DNA from: Dyadobacter sediminis
Lineage (GTDB): Bacteria; Bacteroidota; Bacteroidia; Cytophagales; Spirosomataceae
DNA: 64,000 nucleotides
NCBI RefSeq assembly: GCF_005860765.1
Contig: NZ_VCEI01000028.1
Span: 434,001 to 498,000, forward strand
Direction: 5' to 3'
Shown here: positions 17,045-26,046 of the stretch, in pieces
How positions within the stretch are numbered: the stretch's first letter is position 1
Layout of the letters: every line of letters starts with the position of its first letter
Translations under genes and position numbers: made by a program
The notes under the pieces: model-generated
Told to the model about the DNA's origin: nothing
The model's input: the letters and a program-made list of their open reading frames with translations, nothing else
The model's database searches: none

Positions 17045-18532
17045 TTAATTAAGAAAACCTGCTTTCCGGAAACCGATCAGCAAACCGTAAGAATCCGGAT
17101 ACAACTCTCCAATATCGCACGATATACTCGAATAAATGCTGGATCCTTTTAATATTTTCAATTTTTTTTCTGCCGATAGTATAAGCGATATCTGCTGTCT
17201 GGTCGAATCAAAGTCACTGAGCAATGAGCCGTTATTACGCGAATAGGTGCCTTTAAAGCACAAGCTCGTACGCTGCCACGATGCCGTAAATCCCGAATGA
17301 AATGCCCATAAATGATTGTTGTTCGTGAATTCCGAATCGTTTTCAGGAAGCTCCTTATTTGTAGTTCCGGCTTCCGGAATTAACGGCGTTCCGATTCCTT
17401 TCCCTTTGTACGACCATCCGCGGCGATAAATGTAACTGTTGTAATAATTGCCATTTTCGTATACGGACTGATCCTCAAACGGTGATCGGTTTATCTGATT
17501 ATTGGTGCCTAATACTTCAAGCAGAAAGCTGTTAAATACGAAGTGCTTGTATGATTTATCAGGAGGTTTGTTTCTCCTGATCCGCAATCCGTTGAGCCCA
17601 TCCTGATAATTGATAATCCTGAACAATGAACCGGTTTCATAAATGTTTTGCCTGTAAATGAAATAGGACCAGTTTCTGCCTTTCCATTCTCCCGCAATAT
17701 CTACGGTGCCAAAATGATTTCCGATCTTTTTAAAGTGGAAAGTTTTTCCGGTAATGGTGTGCCAGTAAGCTTTAAGCGGAGCAAGATTGTATAAAGGCGT
17801 AATTTCTGCTTCTCCGCCCCACATGGCCTGATGATTAAATCCTGCATAGACATGAAGCCGGCTGGCTGCATCGCCAAACTTCAGGTAGAAAGTTTTCTGA
17901 TGAAAATAGGTGCGGGGAACCTGTCTTGCGATTCCGTAATTTATTTCACTGGGGCCGATAAAACCATCCGAATAAGACAACTTGAAGGAAACGAAGCTTT
18001 TTGTAAAAGGAAGCTGATAATAATCCGGAACTGCAAGCTGCAATCTCGGGAAAGGACGTGAATTTCCTGATACAGACAATGAGCCGGACGTCAACGTGGT
18101 ATCCGTTAATCCGGTAACTGCATTCTTTTGTCCTGCCAGAACTTCCAGTATTCCGATTTTGCTGGTAACATAAAGGTTTGAAAGAAACAGGTTGGTCTGC
18201 GTGGAATAGCTGGCTACAACTTCCGCCCCTGCACTCCACTGAAGCCGTTCTGAATGATTGGAATCGTATTTTTTGTAAATTCCAAGATTGGCAAATGCAA
18301 AATTTCCTTCCTGCGGAATGTTGCCGTTCTGATTGGCACGTACCCAGAACGGTGTCTGGTCCGTGGCGCCGGACAATGCCAATGAAGTTTTATAGAATAC
18401 AGTTGAATCCTGAGCGTAGGAACCAGACGCGAGACAAAGCATAAGAAAGATCAAACAGACTCGCATCTGACAGGTTAAAGCTGCTTTATGGGTGAAACAA
18501 TACGTTGCAAGTTTCGGGTTTGAAACATTCAT
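17045..18532 (-). CDS. Capsule assembly Wzi-like outer-membrane protein (paralogue 2)
   Basis: Up to 495 residues. ATG 18532 overlaps the upstream TGA in an ATGA arrangement, pointing to translational coupling. ATG 18466 gives a cleaner signal peptide (MRVCLIFLMLCLASGSYAQ) and may be the true start. The mature protein has the same landmarks as its neighbours: TPFWVRANQNG, LAGQKNAVTGLTDTT, LSYSDGFIGP, YAGFNHQAMWGGE, RQNIYETGSL, GLNGLRIRR and GELYPDSYGLLIG. The barrel is expected in the outer membrane. It is clearly homologous to, but diverged from, the genes on either side, so the duplication is old. Confidence 0.8.
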   Translation of the reverse strand: MNVSNPKLATYCFTHKAALTCQMRVCLIFLMLCLASGSYAQDSTVFYKTSLALSGATDQTPFWVRANQNGNIPQEGNFAFANLGIYKKYDSNHSERLQWSAGAEVVASYSTQTNLFLSNLYVTSKIGILEVLAGQKNAVTGLTDTTLTSGSLSVSGNSRPFPRLQLAVPDYYQLPFTKSFVSFKLSYSDGFIGPSEINYGIARQVPRTYFHQKTFYLKFGDAASRLHVYAGFNHQAMWGGEAEITPLYNLAPLKAYWHTITGKTFHFKKIGNHFGTVDIAGEWKGRNWSYFIYRQNIYETGSLFRIINYQDGLNGLRIRRNKPPDKSYKHFVFNSFLLEVLGTNNQINRSPFEDQSVYENGNYYNSYIYRRGWSYKGKGIGTPLIPEAGTTNKELPENDSEFTNNNHLWAFHSGFTASWQRTSLCFKGTYSRNNGSLLSDFDSTRQQISLILSAEKKLKILKGSSIYSSISCDIGELYPDSYGLLIGFRKAGFLN

Positions 18533-19944
18533 TCAGTAAAGCCGGACCTCTTCCAGCCAATCATGACAGCAGCATTGTTGGGGTACAGTCCGCCAATATC
18601 GGCTGCCAGACTTATATTTACAAACTCTTTTTTTCTTGAAGGCAGCGGAGACTCCGCTGTGAGCAGCAAGGAAGTTTGATGTATTGCATGCCTGAAACCG
18701 GAAGCATAAGTGCCAAAATTGGCCGAATAGCTTCCTTTGAATGTCAGATTTATCTTATTGATGCTGGCGCTGCTTCCAATATGGTATGCAATGATCCTGT
18801 TATTCAAAGTGTAATTGGATGTGGCAGTATTCCATTTTTCTCTTAGCAGGTATTTAGGTCCGATAAACGGCGTTCCCAAAGACCTGTTGCGGTATGACCA
18901 GCCTTGGCTGTATACATAATGATTAAAATAATTATCCTGGCCGAATGTGCCTGTTGCAAAGTCAAATACTGTTCCGCCCTGACTTTTGGTGTAAAGCAGT
19001 TCGAATAAAAACGTTTTAAGCTGGAAAGGCGTGGACTGGTAACCCGTTCTTTTCAGCCTGAACCCGTTCAGACCGTCCGCAATGTTGGAAAAGTTGCTTA
19101 AAGAGCCGTCTTCATAGATGTTTTGCCGATATAGAAAAGCAGTCCAGTTTGTGAATTTCCATTCTACGGCCAGATCAATGGTTCCAAAATGGTTTCCGAC
19201 CCGGCTAAATTGCCATGGCTTGCCAAAAACCACATAACGGTAAGCTTCCGGTCTTTTCAGTCCGGAGCTGAAAATCTTATCTTCTCCGCCCCAGATGGCC
19301 TGATGGTTAAAACCGGCAAACAGGTTCAGCTTTTGCTTACGTCCGCCAAACCGGAAGTAAATGGATTTATGATGAAGATAAATGTCAGAAACCCGCTTGA
19401 CATTCCCGTACTGAACCTTTGCAGGACCAAGAAGTCCGTCGGAATAAGAGAATTTCAGTGAAATAATATCACTGGCCGGAATGATGTGGAAGTAATCCGG
19501 TGTTGAAATCCGGATTTTGGGATATGGACGGAAATTGGCAGACATTGCAATGGGTCCGCTTGTTAAAGTACTGTCGGATAAACCCGTAAATTCTTTCCGC
19601 TGCCCGATGCTTACTTCAACAGGGCCTGCTTTGCCGGCCAGGTACAGATCAGTAAAGAAGAAAGAAGGATTTTTTCCGGCATTGGCTATCAGTTCAGCAC
19701 CGGCAGACCATTGAAGAAAGCGCGGGTTGTTTGGATTGTATATTTTGTGAATTCCACCTTTTGCCAGCAGGAATGATCCTTTAACCGGAATTGCACCATA
19801 CTGATTTGCATTCAACCAGAACGGTGTGTTTTGCGATGAAGCAGCCGCCTGTAGTTCAGCAGAATAGGTTAAGGTTGAATCCTGTGAAAGTGCGTCAGAA
19901 TAATAAATGAAGCATATGGACAACGTAAGAATTAAGTTCCTCAT
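18529..19944 (-). CDS. Capsule assembly Wzi-like outer-membrane protein (paralogue 3)
   Basis: 471 residues, the first of the three Wzi-like genes to be transcribed. The signal peptide covers about residues 1-20 (MRNLILTLSICFIYYSDALS). Conserved pieces are TPFWLNANQYGAIP, SIGQRKEFTGLSDST, FSYSDGLLGP, FAGFNHQAIWGGE, RQNIYEDGSL, GLNGFRLKR and GGLYPNNAAVMIG. Aromatic-rich alternating strands indicate an outer-membrane barrel that would hold or organise the surface polymer. It starts at ATG 19944, 44 bp after the stop of the sugar transferase gene, and likely shares its transcript. Confidence 0.8.
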   Translation of the reverse strand: MRNLILTLSICFIYYSDALSQDSTLTYSAELQAAASSQNTPFWLNANQYGAIPVKGSFLLAKGGIHKIYNPNNPRFLQWSAGAELIANAGKNPSFFFTDLYLAGKAGPVEVSIGQRKEFTGLSDSTLTSGPIAMSANFRPYPKIRISTPDYFHIIPASDIISLKFSYSDGLLGPAKVQYGNVKRVSDIYLHHKSIYFRFGGRKQKLNLFAGFNHQAIWGGEDKIFSSGLKRPEAYRYVVFGKPWQFSRVGNHFGTIDLAVEWKFTNWTAFLYRQNIYEDGSLSNFSNIADGLNGFRLKRTGYQSTPFQLKTFLFELLYTKSQGGTVFDFATGTFGQDNYFNHYVYSQGWSYRNRSLGTPFIGPKYLLREKWNTATSNYTLNNRIIAYHIGSSASINKINLTFKGSYSANFGTYASGFRHAIHQTSLLLTAESPLPSRKKEFVNISLAADIGGLYPNNAAVMIGWKRSGFTE

Positions 19945-19988
19945 CCAGAATGGGTTATTGATTCCAATAAAGATTTCCGGAATGGATC

Positions 19989-20990
19989 CTATCGTCCGCG
20001 TTTACCAAAAATAACAACGGCAGTTTTCAGAATAATTTTAAGTTCCAAAACCAGGCTCCAGTTTTTGATATAATACAAGTCATACATGAGTTTGTGCCGC
20101 GCGTCGTATACGCCTGCACCGTATGTATACATTACCTGAGCGTATCCGGTAATTCCGGGTTTGATGTTGTGCCGCATGTTGTAATACGGAATCAATTCAT
20201 CGAATGTCTCAGTAAAAACCTGGCGTTCAGGTCTTGGCCCGATCAGAGACAAGTCTCTTTTGAAAATGTTAATGATCTGGGGAAGTTCATCAATCCGGCT
20301 TAAACGCATGTACGAACCATAGGAAAAGGTTCTGGAGTCGTTCTTTTTCGAAAATGAAGCGCCATTCTGTTCTGCATCAAGTCCCATAGACCGGAATTTA
20401 ATGCAATTAAAAGCGACATTATTCATGCCAACTCTTTCCTGAAAGTAAAAGACGGGGCCGGGTGACTGTATCTTGATTTTGAAGTAACTCAGTATCCAGA
20501 GCGGAAAGGTAAAAAGGAAGAGAATGATAGAAATCGTGACATCAATAATTTTCTTGGGATACCGGATTCTGCGTCCAAAAGTAGGAATCGTAAGGAGGTT
20601 GGGATTTATCTCGGAAACGTTGTCAGGAATGTAAACCTTTTTAAGGCTTTTTTCACAAAAATCATAAACGGTTGTAATCCGGATCGATTTGTTTTTTTGT
20701 ACTACAAGTTCGTAGATAATCCGGTTGCGCTTGTCATATTGCGGGTTTGTAACCAGATGGATTTTTTCAAATTTGTCAAGCAGAGGTCGGACAGTATGGT
20801 TTAGAAGGTAGTCGTCGTCATTGGAATGCGGTATGAGAATCACTTCCTTGTATTTTTTCAAAAGCAAGGCCAGGTCATGCTTCTGCAGGAAGTAATCATA
20901 GCTCGTTACTATCAAAACCTCCTTTGAAGTTGCCGTTTTACTTAAAAGCCGATGTATATACCTGCGGTTTGTTACGTAAGTGTTGCTCAT
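19989..20990 (-). CDS. Initiating sugar-phosphate transferase (monotopic phosphoglycosyl transferase)
   Basis: 333 residues. The C-terminal half is the bacterial sugar transferase domain, which moves a sugar-1-phosphate from a nucleotide sugar to undecaprenyl phosphate and so starts each repeat unit. Features are a re-entrant hydrophobic helix at about 148-170, QSPGPVFYFQERVG, KFRSM, the catalytic Asp-Glu dyad D234-E235 in SRIDELPQ, and SLIGPRPER. The N-terminal 140 residues form a small alpha/beta domain (KEVLIVTSYDYFL, IHLVTNPQYD) in place of the multi-helix membrane part of WcaJ/WbaP. The sugar is not readable; a HexNAc or deoxy-HexNAc is plausible. The start is ATG 20990. A terminator-like hairpin lies 41-62 bases upstream. 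Confidence 0.88.
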   Translation of the reverse strand: MSNTYVTNRRYIHRLLSKTATSKEVLIVTSYDYFLQKHDLALLLKKYKEVILIPHSNDDDYLLNHTVRPLLDKFEKIHLVTNPQYDKRNRIIYELVVQKNKSIRITTVYDFCEKSLKKVYIPDNVSEINPNLLTIPTFGRRIRYPKKIIDVTISIILFLFTFPLWILSYFKIKIQSPGPVFYFQERVGMNNVAFNCIKFRSMGLDAEQNGASFSKKNDSRTFSYGSYMRLSRIDELPQIINIFKRDLSLIGPRPERQVFTETFDELIPYYNMRHNIKPGITGYAQVMYTYGAGVYDARHKLMYDLYYIKNWSLVLELKIILKTAVVIFGKRGR

Positions 20991-21923
20991 ATGTGTGTAT
21001 TAAGATGACAAGAATAGTGTGGTTTTTTCGAAAAAAATGCGTTGGGAACGCAAGTTTAGGTATAAACTTTTATAATATAAAATATTAATTTAGCTGAAAC
21101 AGATCGCCGTTATTTTGGCAAGAATACAATTATTACTATTTGGAACAGCTTGTGTAAAGTTATAAGTACAATGCACATATAAGTATTTTATCAAACAAAA
21201 TTTCAGTTTTCAATCATTTATGAATGCTTTTTTGTTATTGTTTTATAGTTGCACAGATGGTTTCTCAAACCTTTGATCAAAAAAAGATTTTAATCCTTCA
21301 AGCAAATTATTTTCAAAAATGATGTATTGGCAGATTGGCAACAGCGACTGTAATGACAAGTTCAAGGACTAAAATGAAAAATCTTCCGGTCTGAAAACTG
21401 AACGTACAGAGGCTGAATAACAAACAGATAAATTAAAAACAGGATAGGACGGGCATTTCCCGGATTGCTTGAAGAAGTTGTAAGTTTTAAATCAATGCCG
21501 ATTTTTTTCTGATATTAAAATGAACTTGTCCGAAAGAAAGCAGAAATTCCTGACAGGATTTATTACTTAAGTTTTCGGTAGTTATCAGCGTACAGGATAA
21601 AGGAATGCGGAAAAAGTTCGGGAACCGATTCGATTGCCAATGAATAACGACTGATATGATGAATGTCGTTTTTCCAGAAATATTATAGTAATCTTTATAG
21701 TATGAATTCGATACCGATTTTTTGGTAAGAGAGGTGAAAATCGAATCATCATGCATTAACAATTAAAGTATGATTGTAAACAATCGTAAGCTCATTGAAA
21801 ATGCAGAAAAAAGTTGTTTTTGATCCAGTAACTTTATGTAAAAACGGTATAAGATAAAAGTATATTCTCCGATTGGAAATTTATTCGGTTGACGGAATGA
21901 AATTGCTATTGCAATACTTGTAT
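20991..21923. other. AT-rich 933-bp gap inside the polysaccharide locus
   Basis: No gene could be supported. The stretch is visibly more AT-rich than the genes around it and full of stops. A 91-codon frame at 21487-21762 on the minus strand has no recognisable domain and atypical composition. Near 21790-21900 a minus-strand frame without a start reads like the end of a protein (FPIGEYTFILYRFYIKLLDQ), which may be a gene remnant. The end near the sugar transferase holds the hairpin at 21031-21052. A promoter for the distal genes could be here, but none was identified. Confidence 0.5.
21031..21052 (-). terminator. Terminator or attenuator-like hairpin upstream of the sugar transferase gene
   Basis: On the minus strand TGCGTT-CCC-AACGCA forms a 6-bp stem and 3-base loop, followed at once by seven T residues. 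This is the form of an intrinsic terminator, 41 bases before the sugar transferase start. It would stop transcripts arriving from the upstream glycosyltransferase genes, or act as an attenuator. Confidence 0.6.
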
Positions 21924-23036
21924 TTACTCATTTAATTTTTCTGATACTCCGCTTTTATTATTCTTTACTGCATCTGCAGAATAATATAAATCCAAATACG
22001 CATTGTACATAGATTGAATCGTAAAATACTTTTCGTAAGACTTTCTTGCTTCTTTTTTTGCCATTACAAGTTCATCTGTATTTTTTACATATTTCAGTAT
22101 TGCTTCTGCAAAATCGGATACATTGTTACCGACTGCTTTTCCGTTACAGCCGTTCAGTATTTCTGAAATCCCGCCGACATCGGATGCAATTACCGGCACT
22201 GAATAGCACAATGCTTCCAGAATCGAAATCGGCATTCCTTCGTAATCGGACGGCAGCATAAAAAGATCGGCATACTTCAGCAACCGGTGTGCTTCTTCTG
22301 CTTCACCCAGGCAAAATACATTGCCCGGAACAGCTGTTAGTTTTTCCTTATTTCCAATCCAGAAAAAATTTACGCCTTGTACTTGAAGCTTTTCTGCAAC
22401 TTCACAAAATAGGTCAAACCGCTTTGGCGGAGCAATACGGGCAATGCAGATTACCTTGAAACCAGGTTTTGCCTGTATGAAGTTTTTTAATCGAATATGA
22501 TTTTCGGACTCAGGTTTATTATAGAATGTACAATAATCGATGATGCCGTTATAGATAAATCCTATGTTGTTCTGAATGCCTTCATTTCGCAGGTTATTGT
22601 AATCATACTGACTAACCCCGACAATATGTCGTGCCCTTTTCTGTAATATTTTTTCCAGGAATAAAAACTTACGAAACGCAACGCGAATGGAGTCAAACCC
22701 ATGAACGGTGTAAATGATCTTGGAACTTGAAAAAGCAAGACGTCCCAGAATTCCAATTTTGGAAGAGTGCAAATGCACAATGTCAGGATTAAAAGCGGCA
22801 TCTATTTTGCGTAATTCCTTAACCACCCTGATTTCTTTGGGAATACTTATACTTCTCTGCAGAGAAGGTATTTTCCATTGTTTTGCTTCTTCGGGCAAAG
22901 TGTTCCACAGCTCGCCGCTGGCTGATGATGCAACCATCACCTGATGTCCGTTTCGAATGGACTCTGCTACCAAATTGATCACAACCGATTGTGCCCCTCC
23001 AAGTTCGGCCAGTGTTATAACATGTAATATTTTCAT
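21924..23036 (-). CDS. Glycosyltransferase family 4 protein
   Basis: 370 residues from ATG 23036 (a GTG at 23051 is possible). It has a GT-B fold: an N-terminal Rossmann-like domain beginning MKILHVITLAELGGAQSVV, where the GGAQ loop contacts the acceptor side, and a C-terminal donor domain with ICIARIAPPKRFDLF and the retaining GT4 signature DYEGMPISILEAL (two glutamates seven residues apart). It should add one sugar from a nucleotide donor to the lipid-linked repeat unit at the cytoplasmic face. Donor and linkage are not predictable. It is flanked by AT-rich gaps on both sides, unlike the tight packing elsewhere in the locus, which may indicate separate acquisition. Confidence 0.88.
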   Translation of the reverse strand: MKILHVITLAELGGAQSVVINLVAESIRNGHQVMVASSASGELWNTLPEEAKQWKIPSLQRSISIPKEIRVVKELRKIDAAFNPDIVHLHSSKIGILGRLAFSSSKIIYTVHGFDSIRVAFRKFLFLEKILQKRARHIVGVSQYDYNNLRNEGIQNNIGFIYNGIIDYCTFYNKPESENHIRLKNFIQAKPGFKVICIARIAPPKRFDLFCEVAEKLQVQGVNFFWIGNKEKLTAVPGNVFCLGEAEEAHRLLKYADLFMLPSDYEGMPISILEALCYSVPVIASDVGGISEILNGCNGKAVGNNVSDFAEAILKYVKNTDELVMAKKEARKSYEKYFTIQSMYNAYLDLYYSADAVKNNKSGVSEKLNE

Positions 23037-23724
23037 AGGTATTGCAGGCACATATCAGCTAGAGTACCAAACATTTATATATATGATAAATGACTATGAT
23101 TTTTCCTGGCTGAAAGCTGTTATTTCTGAAATAAGATTTGGAGTATGTATTTACACCTTTGAATTGCTGAAAACAGCTATTCGGAATTTCTTGTATAAGA
23201 CCTGATCGGTAGTGGAAGCTTTCACTTTTGTCGTAGAACCGGTTCAGAGTTGCTTATCCTGAATAGGTCCGGACACCGCAGGCTGCATATTCCCGGTGCA
23301 ACGGAAGACAATAAAGCCGATCAAGCCGCTTTGCATTGCCGCTGCAATACTCAGTACCATTTCCAGATTCACTTTTGAAGATCACAGCGGATTGTAGTTT
23401 ACGAGCTTCAATATAATTCGAAATTTTCTCTAATGCACGCTCAATGTATTACTACTGTCAACATAAAAATCAGGAACTATATTTTATCTACTAGTTAGCA
23501 AGTAATTATCCCCGTTTACGGTCAAAGGTAAATTTTTGATACGGTTAGATTATGATTCAGAAACATAAATCGAACAGAATTTTTATCGAATGGGCCATCT
23601 GATTTTTCAGAAGGTCATATCGGGATAAAAAGGAAAATTCTTCCATGTACGAAAGGAAGCAAAGGGTTGAAGTATCCTGAAAAACAGATTCACGGAATGT
23701 GTACGGAAACATTGTTTTTGCACT
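23037..23724. other. AT-rich 688-bp gap between two glycosyltransferase genes
   Basis: No gene of normal size. On the minus strand 23244-23360 encodes 38 codons (MVLSIAAAMQSGLIGFIVFR and onward) with coding-like composition and one hydrophobic segment. It could be a small membrane peptide or the remnant of a larger membrane protein gene. The remainder is stop-rich. The 82-codon plus-strand frame at 22957-23205 is mostly antisense to the adjacent gene and was not accepted. Confidence 0.4.
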
Positions 23725-24897
23725 TTATTCCAGCTTCTTTTTCGGCAGATGTAAATTGTAAAAAGTATGAATCATTTTCCATAACTGCTGCTGCTCAAAG
23801 TTTTTTAGCACAAACTGCTGTGCCAATGTCCCCATCTTTTTGCTGGCTTGCGGATCTTCGATCAATCTTTTGCATGCTTCAACAATTGCTTCCATGCTCT
23901 TGGGCTGAACAAGGATTCCTGTTTTGCCGTCCTCAATCATTTCATTACAGCCGTTGATGTTCGTGGCAATGCAGGGAATACCCATGGCGCTGGCCTGTAA
24001 AAGGGCCTGCGGAAAACCCTCCCGGTAACTTGGAAACACAAATATGCTGGAAGCAATCAGGAATTTTCGCACATCGCTCTGATGGCCGACTGCAATGATG
24101 GATGGATTGTTAATGATTTCACGATCTGTTTCTTCTTCAAGCGGGTTCAAGTCTTCGGGTGCACCGATCAGCACCAGTTTGAGATTGTGGTAACGCTTTT
24201 GGAGGACCTTAAATGCTTTTACTAACTCATTAATACCTTTGTAATGGGCGAGCCTGCCCATGAAAGCAAGCACGGTATCCTGCTCACTGATGTTATGCTG
24301 TTTTTTGAAATCCCGGCTTTCAGCCAGTAATTGCGGATTGCTGGAGAAGTAACCGAGATCAATGCCATTGCTGCTGCCGTTTCCCAGAACTTTCACTTTT
24401 GACCAGTTTGAACTCAGCTTGTTGTCCAGAATGAATTGTCTCAGCTCTTGGGAATTGGGCAGAACCCAGTCCGAACACTGGTACGTAAGGGATTCTACAA
24501 AATCAAGCAGCTTCCGTTTCGGACCGGTAACCTCCATAAGCGGCAAGCCGGCAACAGTGTGCATTTTTAAAGGAACTTTGCAAATGTAAGCTGCCAGCAT
24601 GCCGATAACTCCGGCCTTTGGGGAATGCGTATGCACAATGTCAGGTTTGATCCGCCTGATTAATTTAATGGTGTTGAACAGCGCAATCAAATCTTTAAAG
24701 GGCGTCAGTTCGCGGGAAAGAGGCAAGGGAAAGAATTGTGCGTTCTGACTTTTCTCCATTTCCGGGACATGCTCGTCGGGCGTGCTGGCCATATATACCT
24801 CCATGCCGTTTTCCGACATATACTTCAATTGCCCTTTGAGTAAAAGTCGTATGGAATACGTTTCGGTAGTAATCCTGAGTAATTTGATTTTATTCAT
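23725..24897 (-). CDS. Glycosyltransferase family 4 protein (CapM/PglA-like)
   Basis: 390 residues with a GT-B fold. The N-terminus KIKLLRITTETYSIRLLLKGQL, the segment DIVHTHSPKAGVIGMLAAY and the signature VLGNGSSNGIDL are common in glycosyltransferases that add the second sugar after an initiating HexNAc-type transferase (CapM/PglA-like). The donor domain has AFMGRLAHYKGI and the GT4 motif YREGFPQALLQAS, in which the second glutamate is replaced by glutamine (E-x7-Q); the nucleotide-binding glutamate at that place is usually conserved, so this is worth noting. The start is ATG 24897, 84 bp after the epimerase stop. Confidence 0.87.
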   Translation of the reverse strand: MNKIKLLRITTETYSIRLLLKGQLKYMSENGMEVYMASTPDEHVPEMEKSQNAQFFPLPLSRELTPFKDLIALFNTIKLIRRIKPDIVHTHSPKAGVIGMLAAYICKVPLKMHTVAGLPLMEVTGPKRKLLDFVESLTYQCSDWVLPNSQELRQFILDNKLSSNWSKVKVLGNGSSNGIDLGYFSSNPQLLAESRDFKKQHNISEQDTVLAFMGRLAHYKGINELVKAFKVLQKRYHNLKLVLIGAPEDLNPLEEETDREIINNPSIIAVGHQSDVRKFLIASSIFVFPSYREGFPQALLQASAMGIPCIATNINGCNEMIEDGKTGILVQPKSMEAIVEACKRLIEDPQASKKMGTLAQQFVLKNFEQQQLWKMIHTFYNLHLPKKKLE

Positions 24898-24981
24898 TTA
24901 AGTTTGACGCCTAAAATATTCAAAACCGTACGCTGTCATTATTGAATGTTCCCAATAATGCCGGTTTCAGAAAGTCATTGA

Positions 24982-25974
24982 TCAGGATGCGCCGATCAGT
25001 TCTTGAAAATAGTTTATGGTTTCCTTCAAACCGTCCCTGAACAATACTTCCGGCTGATAATCCAACTGATTGCCGGCTTTTGAAATATCGGCAAGGCTGT
25101 GCTTCACATCTCCTTTTCTTTCCGGCTTGTAAACGGGTTCCAGTGAGCTTCCCAGATTCTGAGTAATGGCAGATACAAGCTGTGTCAGTGACGTCTGCTC
25201 GTTACAGGCAACATTGAAAACTTCATGCTTGACAAGATTAGCCGTCAGCAATGCCTTTATATTTGCCTGAACAACGTTTGACACAAATGTGAAATCTCTT
25301 GAAGTAAGCCCGTCACCATTGATAACCGGTCGTTCGCCATTCAGGATTTGTGTAATAAACAGTGGAATAACAGCAGCATAGGGACCGTTGACATTTTGCT
25401 TCGGACCGAAAACATTGAAATACCTCAGGCCAATGCTATGAAACTGGTAAGTACGCGAGAAAACATCCGCATAAAGCTCGTTCACGTATTTGGTGACAGC
25501 ATAAGGCGACAAAGGATTCCCTATAACCGCTTCCTGCTTGGGCAATGAAGGGCTATCACCATAAGTAGAGGACGAAGCTGCATACACCATTCGTTTTACA
25601 CCTGCTTCTTTGGCTGCCTGCAGAACATTCAGGAAACCGCTGATATTGACTTCATTCGTTGTGATCGGGTCATTGATACTTCTCGGAACCGAACCAAGTG
25701 CCGCTTCATGCAGAACATAGTCAATGCCTTTCATAGCTTCCGTGCAGGTTTTGTAATCCCGGATGTCGCCTTCAATAAACCGGACCTGGCCGTTACTGAT
25801 AAATTCAGCGATGTTTTCCAGATAACCCGTAGACAAATTGTCAAGAACTACAATCTCTGCCGCTTGATACTGAGCCAGATACGCAACAAGATTGGAGCCG
25901 ATAAACCCGGCACCGCCGGTAATCAGAAATTTGCAGGATGAAATATCCTGCTGATGATATTTATTAAAATCCAT
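24982..25974 (-). CDS. NAD-dependent UDP-HexNAc / UDP-HexNAcA 4-epimerase (WbpP/TviC-like)
   Basis: 330 residues from ATG 25974; an upstream ATG at 26040 would add 22 residues not expected in the family. It is an extended SDR with GGAGFIGS as the NAD-binding loop, VVLDNLSTG after the second strand, and the catalytic YAVTK (Tyr-x3-Lys). SVPRSINDP and YFNVFGPKQ match the WbpP/TviC branch, which interconverts UDP-GlcNAc with UDP-GalNAc or their 6-uronic acids. With the dehydrogenase directly upstream it should yield UDP-GalNAcA from UDP-GlcNAc. It lies 72 bp after that gene, so co-transcription is likely. Substrate is inferred from the pairing. Confidence 0.85.
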   Translation of the reverse strand: MDFNKYHQQDISSCKFLITGGAGFIGSNLVAYLAQYQAAEIVVLDNLSTGYLENIAEFISNGQVRFIEGDIRDYKTCTEAMKGIDYVLHEAALGSVPRSINDPITTNEVNISGFLNVLQAAKEAGVKRMVYAASSSTYGDSPSLPKQEAVIGNPLSPYAVTKYVNELYADVFSRTYQFHSIGLRYFNVFGPKQNVNGPYAAVIPLFITQILNGERPVINGDGLTSRDFTFVSNVVQANIKALLTANLVKHEVFNVACNEQTSLTQLVSAITQNLGSSLEPVYKPERKGDVKHSLADISKAGNQLDYQPEVLFRDGLKETINYFQELIGAS

Positions 25975-26046
25975 GGAATTCAAAGGCGAAAGAAGTGCTT
26001 TAAAAAGCAGTTTTAAGTTAATATGGAACGGGATAATCAAAGCTTT

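Noticed and set aside
21487-21762. 91-codon minus-strand frame in the AT-rich gap
   Set aside because: No domain, atypical composition and no clear neighbour relation; not enough support for a gene.
20991-23724. Insertion sequence or transposon within the polysaccharide locus
   Set aside because: The gaps look like insertion scars, but no transposase fragment, terminal repeat pair or target duplication was found.
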